A DNA stretch of 64,000 nt from Deroplatys truncata (GCA_030765065.1 CM060985.1:2232001-2296000); one strand, 5' to 3'; positions 1-10,387 are shown, counted from the stretch's first letter. The notes: generated by a model from the letters alone, not told the origin. Numbers and translations are program-made.

Positions 1-80
1 TCTGGCTGATGGTACTGGTGCTGTTGTGGCTGATCCTGTTCCGGCTCCTGAGGTTATGGACACCGGACTGCCTTCGGTTC

Positions 81-3000
81 CTCCTGGTTCCTCTGGCGTA
101 CCTTCTACGCCCCTTGTTCCGTCTCCTCACTCCTTGGCTCTCCAGAAGGAGATACTTGAGCTGGAGAGTGAAAAGCTTTATTATCAAACCCTCCCGGTTC
201 CTCTGGCGTGCCTTCTGCGCCGCTTGTTCCGTTTCCTCATTCCTTGGCTCTCCAGAACGAGATACTTGAGCTGGAGAGTGAAAAGCTTTATTATCAAACC
301 CTCCTGGTTTCTCTGGTGTGCCTTCTGCGCCCCTTTTCCGTCTCCTCGCTCCTTGGCTCTCCAGAAGGAGATACTTGAGTTAGAGAGAGAAAAGCTTTAC
401 TATCAAACCCTCCTGGTTCCTCTGGTGTACCTTCTGCGCCCCTTGTTCCGTCTCCTCACTCCTTGGCTCTCCAAAAGGAGATACTTGAGCTAGAGAGAGA
501 AAAGCTTTACTATCAAACTCTCCTGGTTCCTCTGGCATGCCTTCTGCGCCCCTTGTTCCGTGTCCTCACTCCTTGGCTCTCCAGAAGGAGACACTTGAGC
601 TGGAGAGTGTAAAGCTTTACTATCAGAACTTCCTGGTTCCTCTGGTGTGCCTTCTGCGCCCCTTGTTTCGTCTCCTCACTCCTTGGCTCTCCAGAAGGAG
701 ATACTTGAGCAGGAGAGTGAAAAGCTGTACTATCAGAACTTCCTGGTTCCTCTGGTGTGCCTTCTGCGCCCCTTGTTTCGTCTCCTCACTCCTTGGCTCT
801 CCAGAAGGAGATACTTGAGCTGGAGAGTGAAAAGCTTTATTATCAAACCCTCCCGGTTCCTCTGGCGTGCCTTCTGCGCCGCTTGTTCCGTTTCCTCATT
901 CCTTGGCTCTCCAGAAGGAGATACTTGAGCTGGAGAGTGAAAAGCTTTATTATCAAACCCTCCCGGTTCCTCTGGCGTGCCTTCTACGCCCCTTGTTCCG
1001 TCTCCTCACTCCTTGGCTCTCCAGAACGAGATACTTGAGCTGGAGAGTGAAAAGCTTTATTATCAAACCCTCCTGGTTTCTCTGGTGTGCCTTCTGCGCC
1101 CCTTTTCCGTCTCCTCGCTCCTTGGCTCTCCAGAAGGAGATACTTGAGTTAGAGAGAGAAAAGCTTTACTATCAAACCCTCCTGGTTCCTCTGGTGTACC
1201 TTCTGCGCCCCTTGTTCCGTCTCCTCACTCCTTGGCTCTCCAAAAGGAGATACTTGAGCTAGAGAGAGAAAAGCTTTACTATCAAACTCTCCTGGTTCCT
1301 CTGGCATGCCTTCTGCGCCCCTTGTTCCGTGTCCTCACTCCTTGGCTCTCCAGAAGGAGACACTTGAGCTGGAGAGTGTAAAGCTTTACTATCAGAACTT
1401 CCTGGTTCCTCTGGTGTGCCTTCTGCGCCCCTTGTTTCGTCTCCTCACTCCTTGGCTCTCCAGAAGGATATACTTGAGCAGGAGAGTGAAAAGCTGTACT
1501 ATCAGAACTTCCTGGTTCCTCTGGTGTGCCTTCTGCGCCCCTTGTTTCGTCTCCTCACTCCTTGGCTCTCCAGAAGGAGATACTTGAGCAGGAGAGTGAA
1601 AAGCTGTACTATCAGAACTTCCTGGTTCCTCTGGTATGCCTTCTGCGCCCCTTGTTTCGTCTCCTCACTCCTTGGCTCTCCAGAAGGAGATACTTGAGCT
1701 GGAGAGTGAAAAGCTTTATTATCAAACCCCCCTGGTTCCTCTGGTGTGCCTTCTGCGCCCCTTGTTCCATCTCACTCCTTGGCTCTCCAGAAGGAGATAC
1801 TTGAGCTGGAGAGTGAAAAGCTTTATTATCAAACCCCCCTGGTTCCTCTGGTGTGCCTTCTGCGCCCCTTGTTCCATCTCACTCCTTGGCTCTCCAGAAG
1901 GATATACTTGAGCTGGAGAGTGAAAAGCTTTATTGTCAAACCCCCCTGGTTCCTCTGGCGTGCCTTCTGCGCCGCTTGTTCCATCTCACTCCTTGGCTCT
2001 CCAGAAGGAGATACTTGAGCTGGAGAGTGAAAAGCTTTATTATCAAACCCCCCTGGTTCCTCTGGTGTGCCTTCTGCGCCGCTTGTTCCATCTCACTCCT
2101 TGGCTCTCCAGAAGGAGATAATTGAGCTGGAGAGTGAAACGCTTCACTATCAAACGCTCCTGGTTCATCTGGCGTGCCTTCTGCGCCCCTTGCTCCGTCT
2201 CATCACTCCTTGGCTCTCCAGAAGGATATACTTGAGCTGGAGAGTGAAAAGCTTTATTGTCAAACCCCCCTGGTTCCTCTGGCGTGCCTTCTGCTCCGCT
2301 TGTTCCATCTCACTCCTTGGCTCTCCAGAAGGAGATACTTGAGCTGGAGAGTGAAAAGCTTTATTATCAAACCCCCCTGGTTCCTCTGGCGTGCCTTCTG
2401 CGCCGCTTGTTCCATCTCACTCCTTGGCTCTCCAGAAGGAGATACTTGAGCTGGAGAGTGAAAAGCTTTATTATCAAACCCCCCTGGTTCCTCTGGTGTG
2501 CCTTCTGCGCCGCTTGTTCCATCTCACTCCTTGGCTCTCCAGAAGGAGATAATTGAGCTGGAGAGTGAAAAGCTTCACTATCAAACGCTCCTGGTTCATC
2601 TGGCGTGCCTTCTGCGCCGCTTGTTCCATCTCACTCCTTGGCTCTCCAGAAGGATACACTTGAGCTGGAGAGTGAAAAGCTTTATTATCAAACCCCCCTG
2701 GTTCCTCTGGCGTGCCTCCTGCGCCGCTTGTTCCATCTCACTCCTTGGCTCTCCAGAAGGATATATTTGAGCTGGAGAGTGAAAAGCTTTATTATCAAAC
2801 CCCCCTGGTTCCTCTGGCGTGCCTTCTGCGCCGCTTGTTCCATCTCACTCCTTGGCTTTCCAGAAGGAGATACTTGAGCTGGAGAGTGAAAAGCTGTACT
2901 ATCAGACCCTCCTGGTTCATCTGGCATGCCTTCTGCGCCCATTGTTCCGTCTCCTCACTCCTTGGCTCTCCAGAAGGGGATACGTAAGCTGGAGAGTGAA

Positions 3001-4558
3001 AAGCTTTATTATCAAACCCTCCTGGTTCCTCTGGTGTACCTTCTGCGCCTCTTGTTCCGTCTCCTCACTCCTGGTCTCTCCAGAAGGAGATACTTGAGCT
3101 GGAGAGTGAAAAGCTTTATTATCAAACCCCCCTGGTTCCTCTGGTGTGCCTTCTGCGCCTCTTGTTCCGTCTCCTCACTCCTTGGCTCTCCAGAAGGAGA
3201 TACTTGAGCTGGAGAGTGAAAAGCTTTATTATCAAACCCTCCTGGTTCCTCTGGTGTGCCTTCTGCGCCTCTTGTTCCGTCTCCTCACTCCTTGGCTCTC
3301 CAGAAGGAGATACTTGAGCTGGAGAGTGAAAAGCTTTATTATCAAACCCCCCTGGTTCCTCTGGTGTGCCTTCTGCGCCTCTTGTTCCGTCTCCTCACTC
3401 CTGGTCTCTCCAGAAGGAGATACTTGAGCTGGAAAGTGAAAAGCTTCACTATCAGACCCTGCTGGTTCCTCTGGTGTGCCTTCTGCGCCCCTTGTTCCAT
3501 CTCCTCACTCCTTGTCTCTCCAGAAGGAGATACTTGAGCTGGAGAGTGAAAAGCTTCACTATCAGACCCTGCTGGTTCCTCTGGTGTGCCTTCTACGCCG
3601 CTTGTTCCATCTCCTCACTCCTTGGCTCTCCAGAAGGAGATACTTGAGTTGGAGAGTGAAAAGCTTCACTATCAAACGCTCCTGGTTCTTCTGGTGTACC
3701 TTCTACGCCGCTTGTTCCATCTCCTCACTCCTTGTCTCTCCAGAAGGAGATACTTAAGCTGGAGAGTGAAAAGCTTCACTATCAAACGCTCCTGGTTCTT
3801 CTGGCGTGCCTTCTGCGCCCCTTGTTCCATCTCCTCACTCCTTGTCTCTCCAGAAGGAGATACTTGAGCTGGAGAGTGAAAAGCTTTAATATCAAACCCC
3901 CCTGGTTCCTCTGGTGTACCTTCTACGCCGCTTGTTCTATCTCCTCACTCCTTGTCTCACCAGAAGGAGATACTTGAGCTGTAGAGTGAAAAGCTTCACT
4001 ATCAGACCCTGCTGGTTCCTCTGGTGTGCCTTCTGCGCCCCTTGTTCCGTCTCCTCACTCGTTGGCTCTCCAGAAGGAGATACTTGAGCTGGAGAGTGGG
4101 AAGCTTCACTATCAGACCCTCCTGGTTCCTCTGGTGTAACTTGTACGCCGCTTGTTCCGTCTCCTCACTCCTTGTCTCTCCAGAAGGAGATACTTGAGCT
4201 GGAGAGTGAAAAGCTTTACTATCAAACCCCCCTGGTTCCTCTGGTGTACCTTCTACGCCGCTTGTTCCATCTCCTTACTCCTTGTCTCACCAGAAGGAGA
4301 TACTTGAGCTGTAGAGTGAAAAGCTTTACTATCAAACCCCCCTGGTTCCTCTGGTGTACCTTCTACGCCGCTTGTTCCATCTCCTCACTCCTTGGCTCTC
4401 CAGAAGGAGATACTTGAGCTGGAGAGTGAGAAGCTTCACTATCAGACCCTCCTGGTTCCTCTGGTGTAACTTGTACGCCGCTTGTTCCATCTCCTCACTC
4501 CTTGTCTCTCCAGAAGGAGATACTTGAGCTGGAGAGTGAAAAACTTCACTATCAAACC
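81..4558 (+). repeat. 110-bp tandem array inside LINE gag, 41 units
   Basis: Units start with ctcctggttcctctgg at 81, 191 and so on; the last runs 4449-4558. I count 41 units: 29 of 110 bp, ten of 107 bp (a 3-bp loss in the cgtctcctcactcc stretch, within about 1746-2926) and two of 109 bp. The total fits the 4478-bp span exactly. The unit is the gag segment for PGSSGVPS...LVPSPHSLALQKEILELESEKLYYQT. Neither 110 nor 107 is a multiple of 3, so each unit shifts the frame; two of three frames are open through a unit and the third stops at gatacTTGAgc. This makes the staggered 90-93-codon ORFs that tile the array. A 769-bp block of seven units is repeated in tandem (about 200-900 matches 970-1670). 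Confidence 0.95.
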
Positions 4559-5179
4559 CTTCTGCAGGATGCTCGCCCTGGGAAGGAGAAATGCCTCCAA
4601 GTGGCTCATGCCTTGGAAGGTGTTTTACGCGAGCTATGCGTCAAACGCCGTGCATTGTTTTCCGATTCCTCCGCTTGGGTTTCTCAACGCACCAAGCGCT
4701 CTTTCGAGCGCTGCCACAGGGATGAGCAGGGTCGTTCTCCGCACGCTAAGAAGTTTACCAAGACCCTGCACCCTTCTCCTGCTATTCTTACCCAAAATCG
4801 TTTTACTGTCCTCTCTGACTCTGAGGATGACGGTGTTGGAGTCCCTACGCCTTCTGCGTCAAATCTTTCTGTTCCTTCCCGACCTCCTCGGCCGCGTGTT
4901 TCCGGCCCCTCTGATACCTCTTCCCACCGTCCCGTGGCTTCCGCCTCTGCTACTTCCACTTCCGCTGCTCCTCCCCCTGGTTCCTGGGGTGGTTGAGCCT
5001 CGTCCTCCTCGCACCATTTTGCCGGAAGTCAGCCGCTTGAAGGACATTCTGCGACTTCTTCGTGGTCTCTGTGGTGCTGATGGCTTCACGCTTCAGGATA
5101 CTCCGGATGGGTTGAAGATTCTTCTACGAAAGCTGGCGCATTTTCATCCTGTTCTGTACGCCTTCAGGGAGGGAAACTG

Positions 5180-5398
5180 ATGTACTACACGTTCCAGCCC
5201 AAGAGTGAGCAGCCGCTCCGTTATGTGGTGAAGGGCCTCCCTTCTGCCATGGACCCTGCTGACATTCTGGAGGCTATCAAACAACAGAGATATGCGGCTC
5301 TCCAGTGCAAGCAATTGGAGTCTCGGGGTCAGTTGCTGCCCATGTTTCTGGTCACGTTGGAGCGTCCAGTAAGCGTTTTCCTAATGAACGCACTCTAG
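5180..5398 (+). other. PRE_C2HC-like domain of gag (part of the pseudogene)
   Basis: The segment beginning TFQPKSEQPLRYVVKGLP followed by a pattern like DPADILEAIKQQ and then LPMFLVTLE has the layout of the domain that precedes the zinc knuckles in insect Jockey-type gag proteins (a hydrophobic strand, V-x-GLP, an acidic helix, then a second strand). It sits directly before the knuckles, as in the family. Its ATG overlaps the preceding TGA by one base, but this is a frameshift scar rather than a true start, because the preceding frame-0 segment carries conserved-looking gag sequence into it. Confidence 0.7.
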
Positions 5399-5403
5399 CC
5401 TAG

Positions 5404-5700
5404 GTTATTGTTCGTATTGAATCTTATCGCACGCAGAACCACATCACTCAGTGCTTCAGTTGGCAGAAGATCGGCCATACCTTTCGGATGTGCACCCTTC
5501 CTACACGGTATGTATTATGCAGCGGCCTTCATATGCTCAAGGACTGCCCCCAAAAGGGGCTTGAGTCTTTTACGCCCCTTTGCTCCAACTGTGGCTCCTC
5601 TCATACGGCCAGCTATCACGGTTGCCATACCTTTCAGCTCGAGCGTGATCGCCGGCAGTTTGCCGATCTCAGCAAACAGTTAGCTTCTGTCAGGCGTGGT
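5404..5700 (+). other. CCHC zinc-knuckle cluster of gag, two knuckles damaged
   Basis: Three consecutive Cys/His motifs read CFSWQKIGHTFRMC, then YVLCSGLHMLKDC, then CSNCGSSHTASYHGC. Family members have C-x2-C-x4-H-x4-C type knuckles here, which bind nucleic acid. In this copy the second Cys of the first knuckle is Trp and the first Cys of the second is Tyr; the third is complete. A Ser-rich tail follows and the frame ends at 5919. Confidence 0.7.
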
Positions 5701-5922
5701 TCTTCTGGCCCTTCTCCTGCTTCGTCTTCGGCCGGGTCTCTCCTTTTCTCAGGCTCTCGGTTGTCGCGGACCTGTTACCGCCGTCCCTCCGGCTTCTTGT
5801 GCTCGGACTCTGCTTTGGGTTCCGATTTAAAAGAAAGTTTATTCTTTTTTGCTGCCCGTCTTCGGTCTTGCTCTACAGTGTTTGAGAAGTTTCAAGCTAT
5901 TCTTGAGTCCCTCTTCTAGGCT

Positions 5923-8510
5923 ATGGCGCAGCGACCCCCGCCCATCCCGACTGGTATTTGTGGTTTGCCAATGGCCTCCGTTCTCACCGTTACGAATTTC
6001 TTAATTACTTACAGCGCCATCGTGTTGATGTTGCCTGTGTGACGGAGGCTAAACTTAAGCCTACTGTCCGTCTTTCTTTTCCTGGCTACTACATTTTCCG
6101 CTCAGATCGCCCGGGTCCTCGTCCCGTTGGTGGGACGGCTGTTTTTCTACGTCGGCATATTTCCTTTACCCTCCCTCTTCTCCCTCCTCTTGAGTGCCTG
6201 GAGTGCACGTTGGTTCGCTTCTCTGTCAGTCGCCAGTTCGTCTCTGTGGCTGCTGTTTATCGCCCTCCGGATACCCCCCGGACGCGATGGTGCGTGATCT
6301 TCGCCGCCTCTTCGATCTCTGCCTTGGCCCGGTCCTCTTGGCAGGTGATTTCAACGCCAAAAATCCGGCCTGGAATTTTCGGTCCACCAACTTCGCAGGT
6401 GCTCGGCTCCTGGACTTCTTTCTTTCCCGTCCTGATTTGCGGGTTTCCGCTCCTCGGGACTGTACTTATTGGCTCTCGGTGGCCGGTCGTCATCCCGATG
6501 TTCTTGATATTTTTCTCTCTCGCTCTCTTCCCATCTCTCCCGCCCTTACGGTTTCGCACGGTTTAGATTCTGACCACTCTCCGGTTCACTTTCTTCTTTC
6601 CGGCTGCCTCTCCTCCTTACCTGACAGCGTCCGCTTTCTTCGTACCACTGATTGGTCTTTGTTCCGAACGACTTTTCATCACCTCATTGATCCGTCTCTC
6701 CCCTGCTCTTCGTCTGCCGAAATTGATTAAGCCGTTGCTGCCTTTACCGCCTCTTTGCGTACGGTCTTCGACTTCTGTTCCCCAGCACTTTCGTCACCCA
6801 CATTTTCCGGACGTCGAATATCTTATTGCCTGTCGTCGTCTGATGCGTCTTTGGCGTCAGACCCAGCTACATCTTTGTCACCGTCTTATCAATCGCCTTG
6901 GGTTGACATCCAGGACACTTTGCTGCTTAGTCAGGAATGTGCCTGGGAGGACCGGATGCTCCGCACCTCGCACCAGAACGGTTCTCTCTGGCGGATTTTA
7001 CGCGGTTTCCGCTCCTCTTCTTGTGGTTCTCCTCATGCTGAGGCACTTCTCTCTCCGGCGGGGCCTGTCGACTCTTCTGAGGGTAAAGCCGAGCTTTTTA
7101 CCTCCTCTTTGGAGCATCGCTTCACTGGTAATCCTGTTGCTTACCCGGATCACGCTCGTCTGGTTGACGGCTGGTTGCATCCTGGCTTCAGCTTCCCTTG
7201 GCTCCTTCGGGTCTCCGCTTTTCGTCGCTTCAGGTCTCTCAGGCGATTACCCGTTTTCACCCCAGCAAGGCTGCTGGCCCTGACCTCGTTTCTCCGGTTG
7301 CTCTCAAGCACCTTCCTCCCCGCGCTTTGGTTTTCCTTACACTATCTTCAATGCCTGTCTTTCTTTTGATTATTTTACTCCGGCCTGGAAGTCGGCCGAA
7401 GTTATTATGTTGCACTCTTCGTGACGCCTCCAATTATCGTCCCATTAGTTTGTTGTCCCATCTTCGTACGGCTTCTTCTTCTACACATACATTCGGTTGT
7501 TCCTTTTGATGTTGCTCTTCCCGATTTTCAGTTCGGTTTTCGCCCTCGTCATTCCACTGACCTTCAGTTGGTGAGTTTTTCGACGATGTCAGCACTGCCT
7601 TCAACGATGATTGCAGTACCCTTGGTGAGGCTGCCTTTGATCGTTGTTGGCATCATAGTATTCTGTTTAAGATTTTCCATCAGGTTCCGGAACTCCGTCC
7701 GTTCTTGCGTCTCTTCTATAGTTTCCTCCGTATTAGCACCTTTTCTGTGCGTGTTGGCAACATTCGTTCCACCCCTCGGAGTATGCGAGCCGGTGTCCGT
7801 CAGGGTGCTATTCTGACCCCTTATCTCTTTGCTTTGTTCACTCGGGACCCCCCTCCTCGCCGCAATGTCACGTCCTGATGTACGCCGATGATACGGCTCT
7901 TTACCATCACTGCCGTAATTTGCGTTATGGCCAGTTGGCCCTCCACACTTCGTCTCCAGCTTCCTGGATTGGCTTGCGCAGTGGCGGGTAGCCATTATTG
8001 CCGCCAAGTGCCACTTTTTGTTGTTCTCCAAAAAACTTAAGATTCCTGAGCTTCCTCTACAGGTCGCTGGGCGGGCCTTGCCGGCAAACTCGTTATTTAG
8101 GTGTTACTCTCGATAGCACTCTCTCCTGGAGCCCCCAGGGAAGGGCGCGACTTCACCTTTGTCGGCATATTTTCCGCAGCCGCTCTCTTGCTCTTCGGTC
8201 CAAGCTCATTCTCTACACAGCCTTTATCCGCTCTTTTCTTCTTTATGCCTGGGCTGGCATCCCGCAAGGTAGCTGGCAGGCTCTTCAGAGGATCCAAAAT
8301 CTTAGTCTCCGTCGTATGCTTCGTGTACCGCTTATCACCACCAATCAGTCTATTCGGGCTGAGCTGCAGATGCCCACCCTAGAGGAAGTCGCGCATGTTC
8401 GTGGCCGTCGCTTGTGGGCTGCCATTCGTCAACACTGCAACTTGTTGATCAGAAACATAGGTACTGCCGAGCCTCGACACCGGAAACACCACCGTGTACG
8501 TCAGTTTTAA
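5923..8510 (+). pseudogene. LINE ORF2: endonuclease plus reverse transcriptase, frameshifted
   Basis: ATG at 5923 lies three bases after the gag stop. Endonuclease motifs: FANGLRS (about 5967), VTEAK (about 6040), YRPP (about 6258), then a shift to frame 2 near the C run at 6276 and GDFNAK (about 6343) and SDHSPV (about 6572). Reverse transcriptase motifs: KAAGPD, NYRPISLLS (about 7433), FGFRPRHST, a damaged FDDVSTAF, AGVRQGA, MYADDTA with the catalytic Asp pair (about 7879), and YLGVTLD in the thumb (about 8094). The C-terminal part (7998-8510) is the longest clean stretch. At least six frame changes break it. In the family this protein nicks the target and copies the RNA from the nick; here it cannot be made whole. 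Confidence 0.85.
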
Positions 8511-8872
8511 ACGTCTGTGCTCTTTTTCGCGCTGCGGCGGCTGTTTTGTCGCATCGTGTGCATGAGTGCTACAGAGTGTTCAGTTTAGTGTAGCGTGACA
8601 TTTTGTATCGACTTTACCACCTGTTTGTGGGTCCTACTTTACTTTTTAGGCGGAGTGCCATGTTTGTTCTGTTCTCTTGAGTATTATTCTTTTGGTTCAA
8701 GTGGGGCTGTTCTCCTGGGGGCGATTGGCCGCCCAGGTATGGACTCCTATTTATTGTTTTGTGTAACTGTATCCCTTTTTATCACCTGATGTAAATTTAA
8801 CCTGTCAGGCTGCCTCTTTGTACCAGCCACAGGGTGATCTTTTCAATAAATAACTGGAAACTGCGATCATTC
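8511..8872 (+). other. Probable LINE 3' untranslated tail
   Basis: No coding match after the ORF2 stop at 8508-8510. The stretch is T-rich and ends near aataaataactgg, which could serve as a polyadenylation signal (aataaa at 8845). There is no long poly-A tail and I cannot see a target-site duplication, so the exact end is a guess set by the start of the next LINE fragment. Confidence 0.4.
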
Positions 8873-9125
8873 CGCCTCTGATACTGTACGTCCGCGAGGT
8901 CTGGCGTTCCGTGCTTCCGTCCACCATCCGCAGCCTGCAAGTCGTGCAGAACAGGGCACTTCAGCAGATTCCCGTCACATATCCTTCACACCCAATCACG
9001 TCCCTCTTACCTAGAGGATGTTGTGCGAGAGAGAGCTCGCACGATCTACACTAAACTTGCTCCTCATCCCAACCGGCTGGGCAATACGCCCATCGTCAAC
9101 CCAGACGGCGCAAGAGCTACCGCCT
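8873..9125 (+). pseudogene. C-terminal fragment of a second LINE reverse transcriptase
   Basis: Two pieces are recognisable in different frames: from about 8887 a stretch reading VREVWRSVLPSTIRSLQVVQ then NRAL, and from 9008 YLEDVVRERARTIYTKLAP then HPN. Jockey/I-type reverse transcriptases end with a thumb and C-terminal region with the patterns VW..A....I..LQ..QN.AL and L.D......R......L..HPN. It is distinct from the end of the upstream element, so it is a separate 5'-truncated insertion. It is frameshifted and non-functional. The intervening frame change and the missing upstream domains fit a dead-on-arrival copy. Confidence 0.6.
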
Positions 9126-9162
9126 GTCCAAGAATACCCTGGGCTGGTTAAACTGGCGCTTC

Positions 9163-9240
9163 TTCCATCCGACATCACCGAGTTAAGCAGCATCGGGCTC
9201 GGTCATCCCTTGGACACGTGGCCACCTAGGCGGTACCACC
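9163..9240 (+). other. 5S rRNA-like segment (pseudogene or 5S-derived retroposon part)
   Basis: The run atccgacatcaccg, agttaagcagc, atcgggctcgg, then cttgga and later gaccac-like gccacctagg matches the middle and 3' half of arthropod 5S rRNA, including the internal control region (A-box-like agttaagcagc and a degraded C box). The 5' third of 5S and the terminal stem are missing and the C box is altered (cttggacacgtggccac where ggatgggtgacc is expected). It follows a LINE tail, so it may be part of a composite retroposon rather than a stray 5S copy. It is not a functional 5S gene. Confidence 0.55.
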
Positions 9241-9445
9241 GGCCAATAGCACTACTACGAGCAAGGTAAAGACAAAGCACATGTCGTCAATAAATACAAA
9301 ACTAAACACCTGCTATTAAGATGACTAAATTAAAAAACTTATCTACCGCTAAGACTGTGCTAGAGCAACACGTGACGGACAAGTAGGAGCAGGGTCACCC
9401 TTAAAAAGATAACCGAGCCAAAATCACCTCCTCACGACGAGAGAA
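9241..9445. other. Unassigned spacer
   Basis: AT-rich sequence with no recognisable coding, RNA or repeat feature. It contains an aataaa at about 9290 that might end the preceding retroposon. Confidence 0.3.
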
Positions 9446-9612
9446 AGTGATGATGTGGTTTTATTTTCCTCAACCATCACAAACTGCATCCCTACCTTTG
9501 GTAATGCCAGACTTGTCTCATGGTGGAATCATACTTGCCGAACCTACTACAAATACAAACAAGCATTCCAAATATCCCGAGCTGTAGCTCACAAACGAAC
9601 GTCCCAGTTTAT
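9446..9612 (+). repeat. Left arm of a LINE-derived inverted duplication
   Basis: This plus-strand stretch encodes the LINE segment between endonuclease and reverse transcriptase (SSTITNCIPTFGNARL then VSWWN and an aromatic/basic run). It is nearly identical to the reverse complement of 10088-10268; differences seen are a few substitutions and a gap of about 17-20 bp. The arms are separated by about 475 bp. The high match contrasts with the decayed LINE around it. Confidence 0.85.
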
Positions 9613-10087
9613 CGGAATATGCTTCACTACTCTAATCTTATTTCCGCGAAGAGCTAACCACTCCGCACAACAAGCTGTCCTTGGTGTTTTCTAGGAACCA
9701 TCGCAGTCGTTTGATTATTACTTTTTCTAGCAATTAGCACGTTATAGGGCAAAGTGTGATTCTTATTGGTTTGGGTATTCCTATACCATTGTGCTGGGAA
9801 ACATTTGAAAGACAAGATGTCATTGAAGATACGCAACAAATAAATAATTCCATTGGTAGGTAAATGTAGGGCCGGCTCTTACTGTTGCATTTATGTAAGG
9901 TTTCTTCAACCTCCTTCGTTGTAAATGTGTTCCCGGTCCAAGCACGGATGTTTAGGCCAATAGAGTTTTGTTTGACTCCAAGATGACATGTCGGAAAGTT
10001 AGCTAATGTGTCATTTTAGAGTCTGTAATGACAGAAGAGGATCCCTTGATACGTCGGTGCCACAACAGGGAAGATAGAAACTTCAGC

Positions 10088-10268
10088 CAAGACGTTCGTT
10101 TGCTGTTTTTAATTTCTCTGTGAGCTACAGCTCGAGATATTTGGAATGCTAGTTTGTATTTGTAGTAGGTTCGGCAAGTATCATTCCACCATGAGACAAG
10201 TCTGGCATTACCAAAGGTAGGGATGCAGTTTGTGATGGTTGAGGAAAATAAAACCACATCATCATCTT
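10088..10268 (-). repeat. Right arm of the inverted duplication
   Basis: Minus-strand partner of 9446-9612, in place within the minus-strand LINE relic. It keeps the segment (about REIKNS in protein) that the left arm lacks, so the left arm is probably the derived copy. Confidence 0.85.
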
Positions 10269-10377
10269 CCGGAGAAAGGCTAAAGTTGCCTAGAGCTGTA
10301 AGGAACTGTCTATGAAAATAAATCCAGTTCGCTTTATGAAAATTCCATGACGAGAATGTCGTAGAAGTGTACAATTT

Positions 10378-10387
10378 TATTATTATT

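Larger units (their letters stand above)
2..5919 (+). pseudogene. LINE ORF1 (gag), expanded by tandem array and frameshifted
   Basis: In the family, gag binds the element RNA to form the ribonucleoprotein particle. The N-terminal part is open from base 2: an acidic, Pro/Ala-rich stretch, then a helical, coiled-coil-like segment (LALQKEILELESEKLYYQ). That segment is the core of the 110-bp array. After the array the reading resumes at about 4502 in frame 2 with a Ser/Pro/Thr-rich linker, moves to frame 0 near 4990, back to frame 2 at 5180 for the PRE_C2HC-like domain (ending at a TAG, 5396-5398), and to frame 1 from about 5404 for the zinc knuckles, ending at TAG 5917-5919. The first knuckle has Trp where the second Cys should be (CFSWQKIGH), and the next has Tyr for the first Cys (RYVLC); CSNC is kept. 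Frameshifts, the internal stop and lost zinc ligands mark it as dead. Confidence 0.78.
1..8872 (+). mobile_element. Jockey-like non-LTR retrotransposon, 5' end outside window, inactivated
   Basis: The order gag (PRE_C2HC plus CCHC knuckles), stop, three bases, ATG, apurinic-type endonuclease, reverse transcriptase, non-coding tail is that of a Jockey-superfamily LINE, which retrotransposes by target-primed reverse transcription. The 5' end lies before base 1. Both ORFs carry several frameshifts, so this copy cannot be autonomous. About 4.5 kb of gag is a tandem array, far beyond any normal LINE gag. The coding strand is rich in C and T, unlike the AT-rich DNA after 9300, as expected for an inserted element. 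The 3' limit is estimated: a different LINE fragment starts near 8873. The superfamily call rests on gag architecture and ORF2 motifs read by eye; an R1-type clade is possible. Confidence 0.8.

Noticed and set aside
26..3977. Tiled 90-155-codon ORFs at about 110-bp steps, opening MPSAPLVPS
   Set aside because: They are one DNA unit read through three frames as the 110-bp period rotates the frame; all end at the same unit stop. They are fragments of gag, not separate genes.
6257..8297. Minus-strand frames opposite LINE ORF2 (6257-6559, 7564-8031, 8097-8297)
   Set aside because: They are the complementary shadow of the endonuclease and reverse-transcriptase coding strand.
9163..9240. Functional 5S rRNA gene
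   Set aside because: The 5' third and closing stem are missing, and the C-box region is altered.
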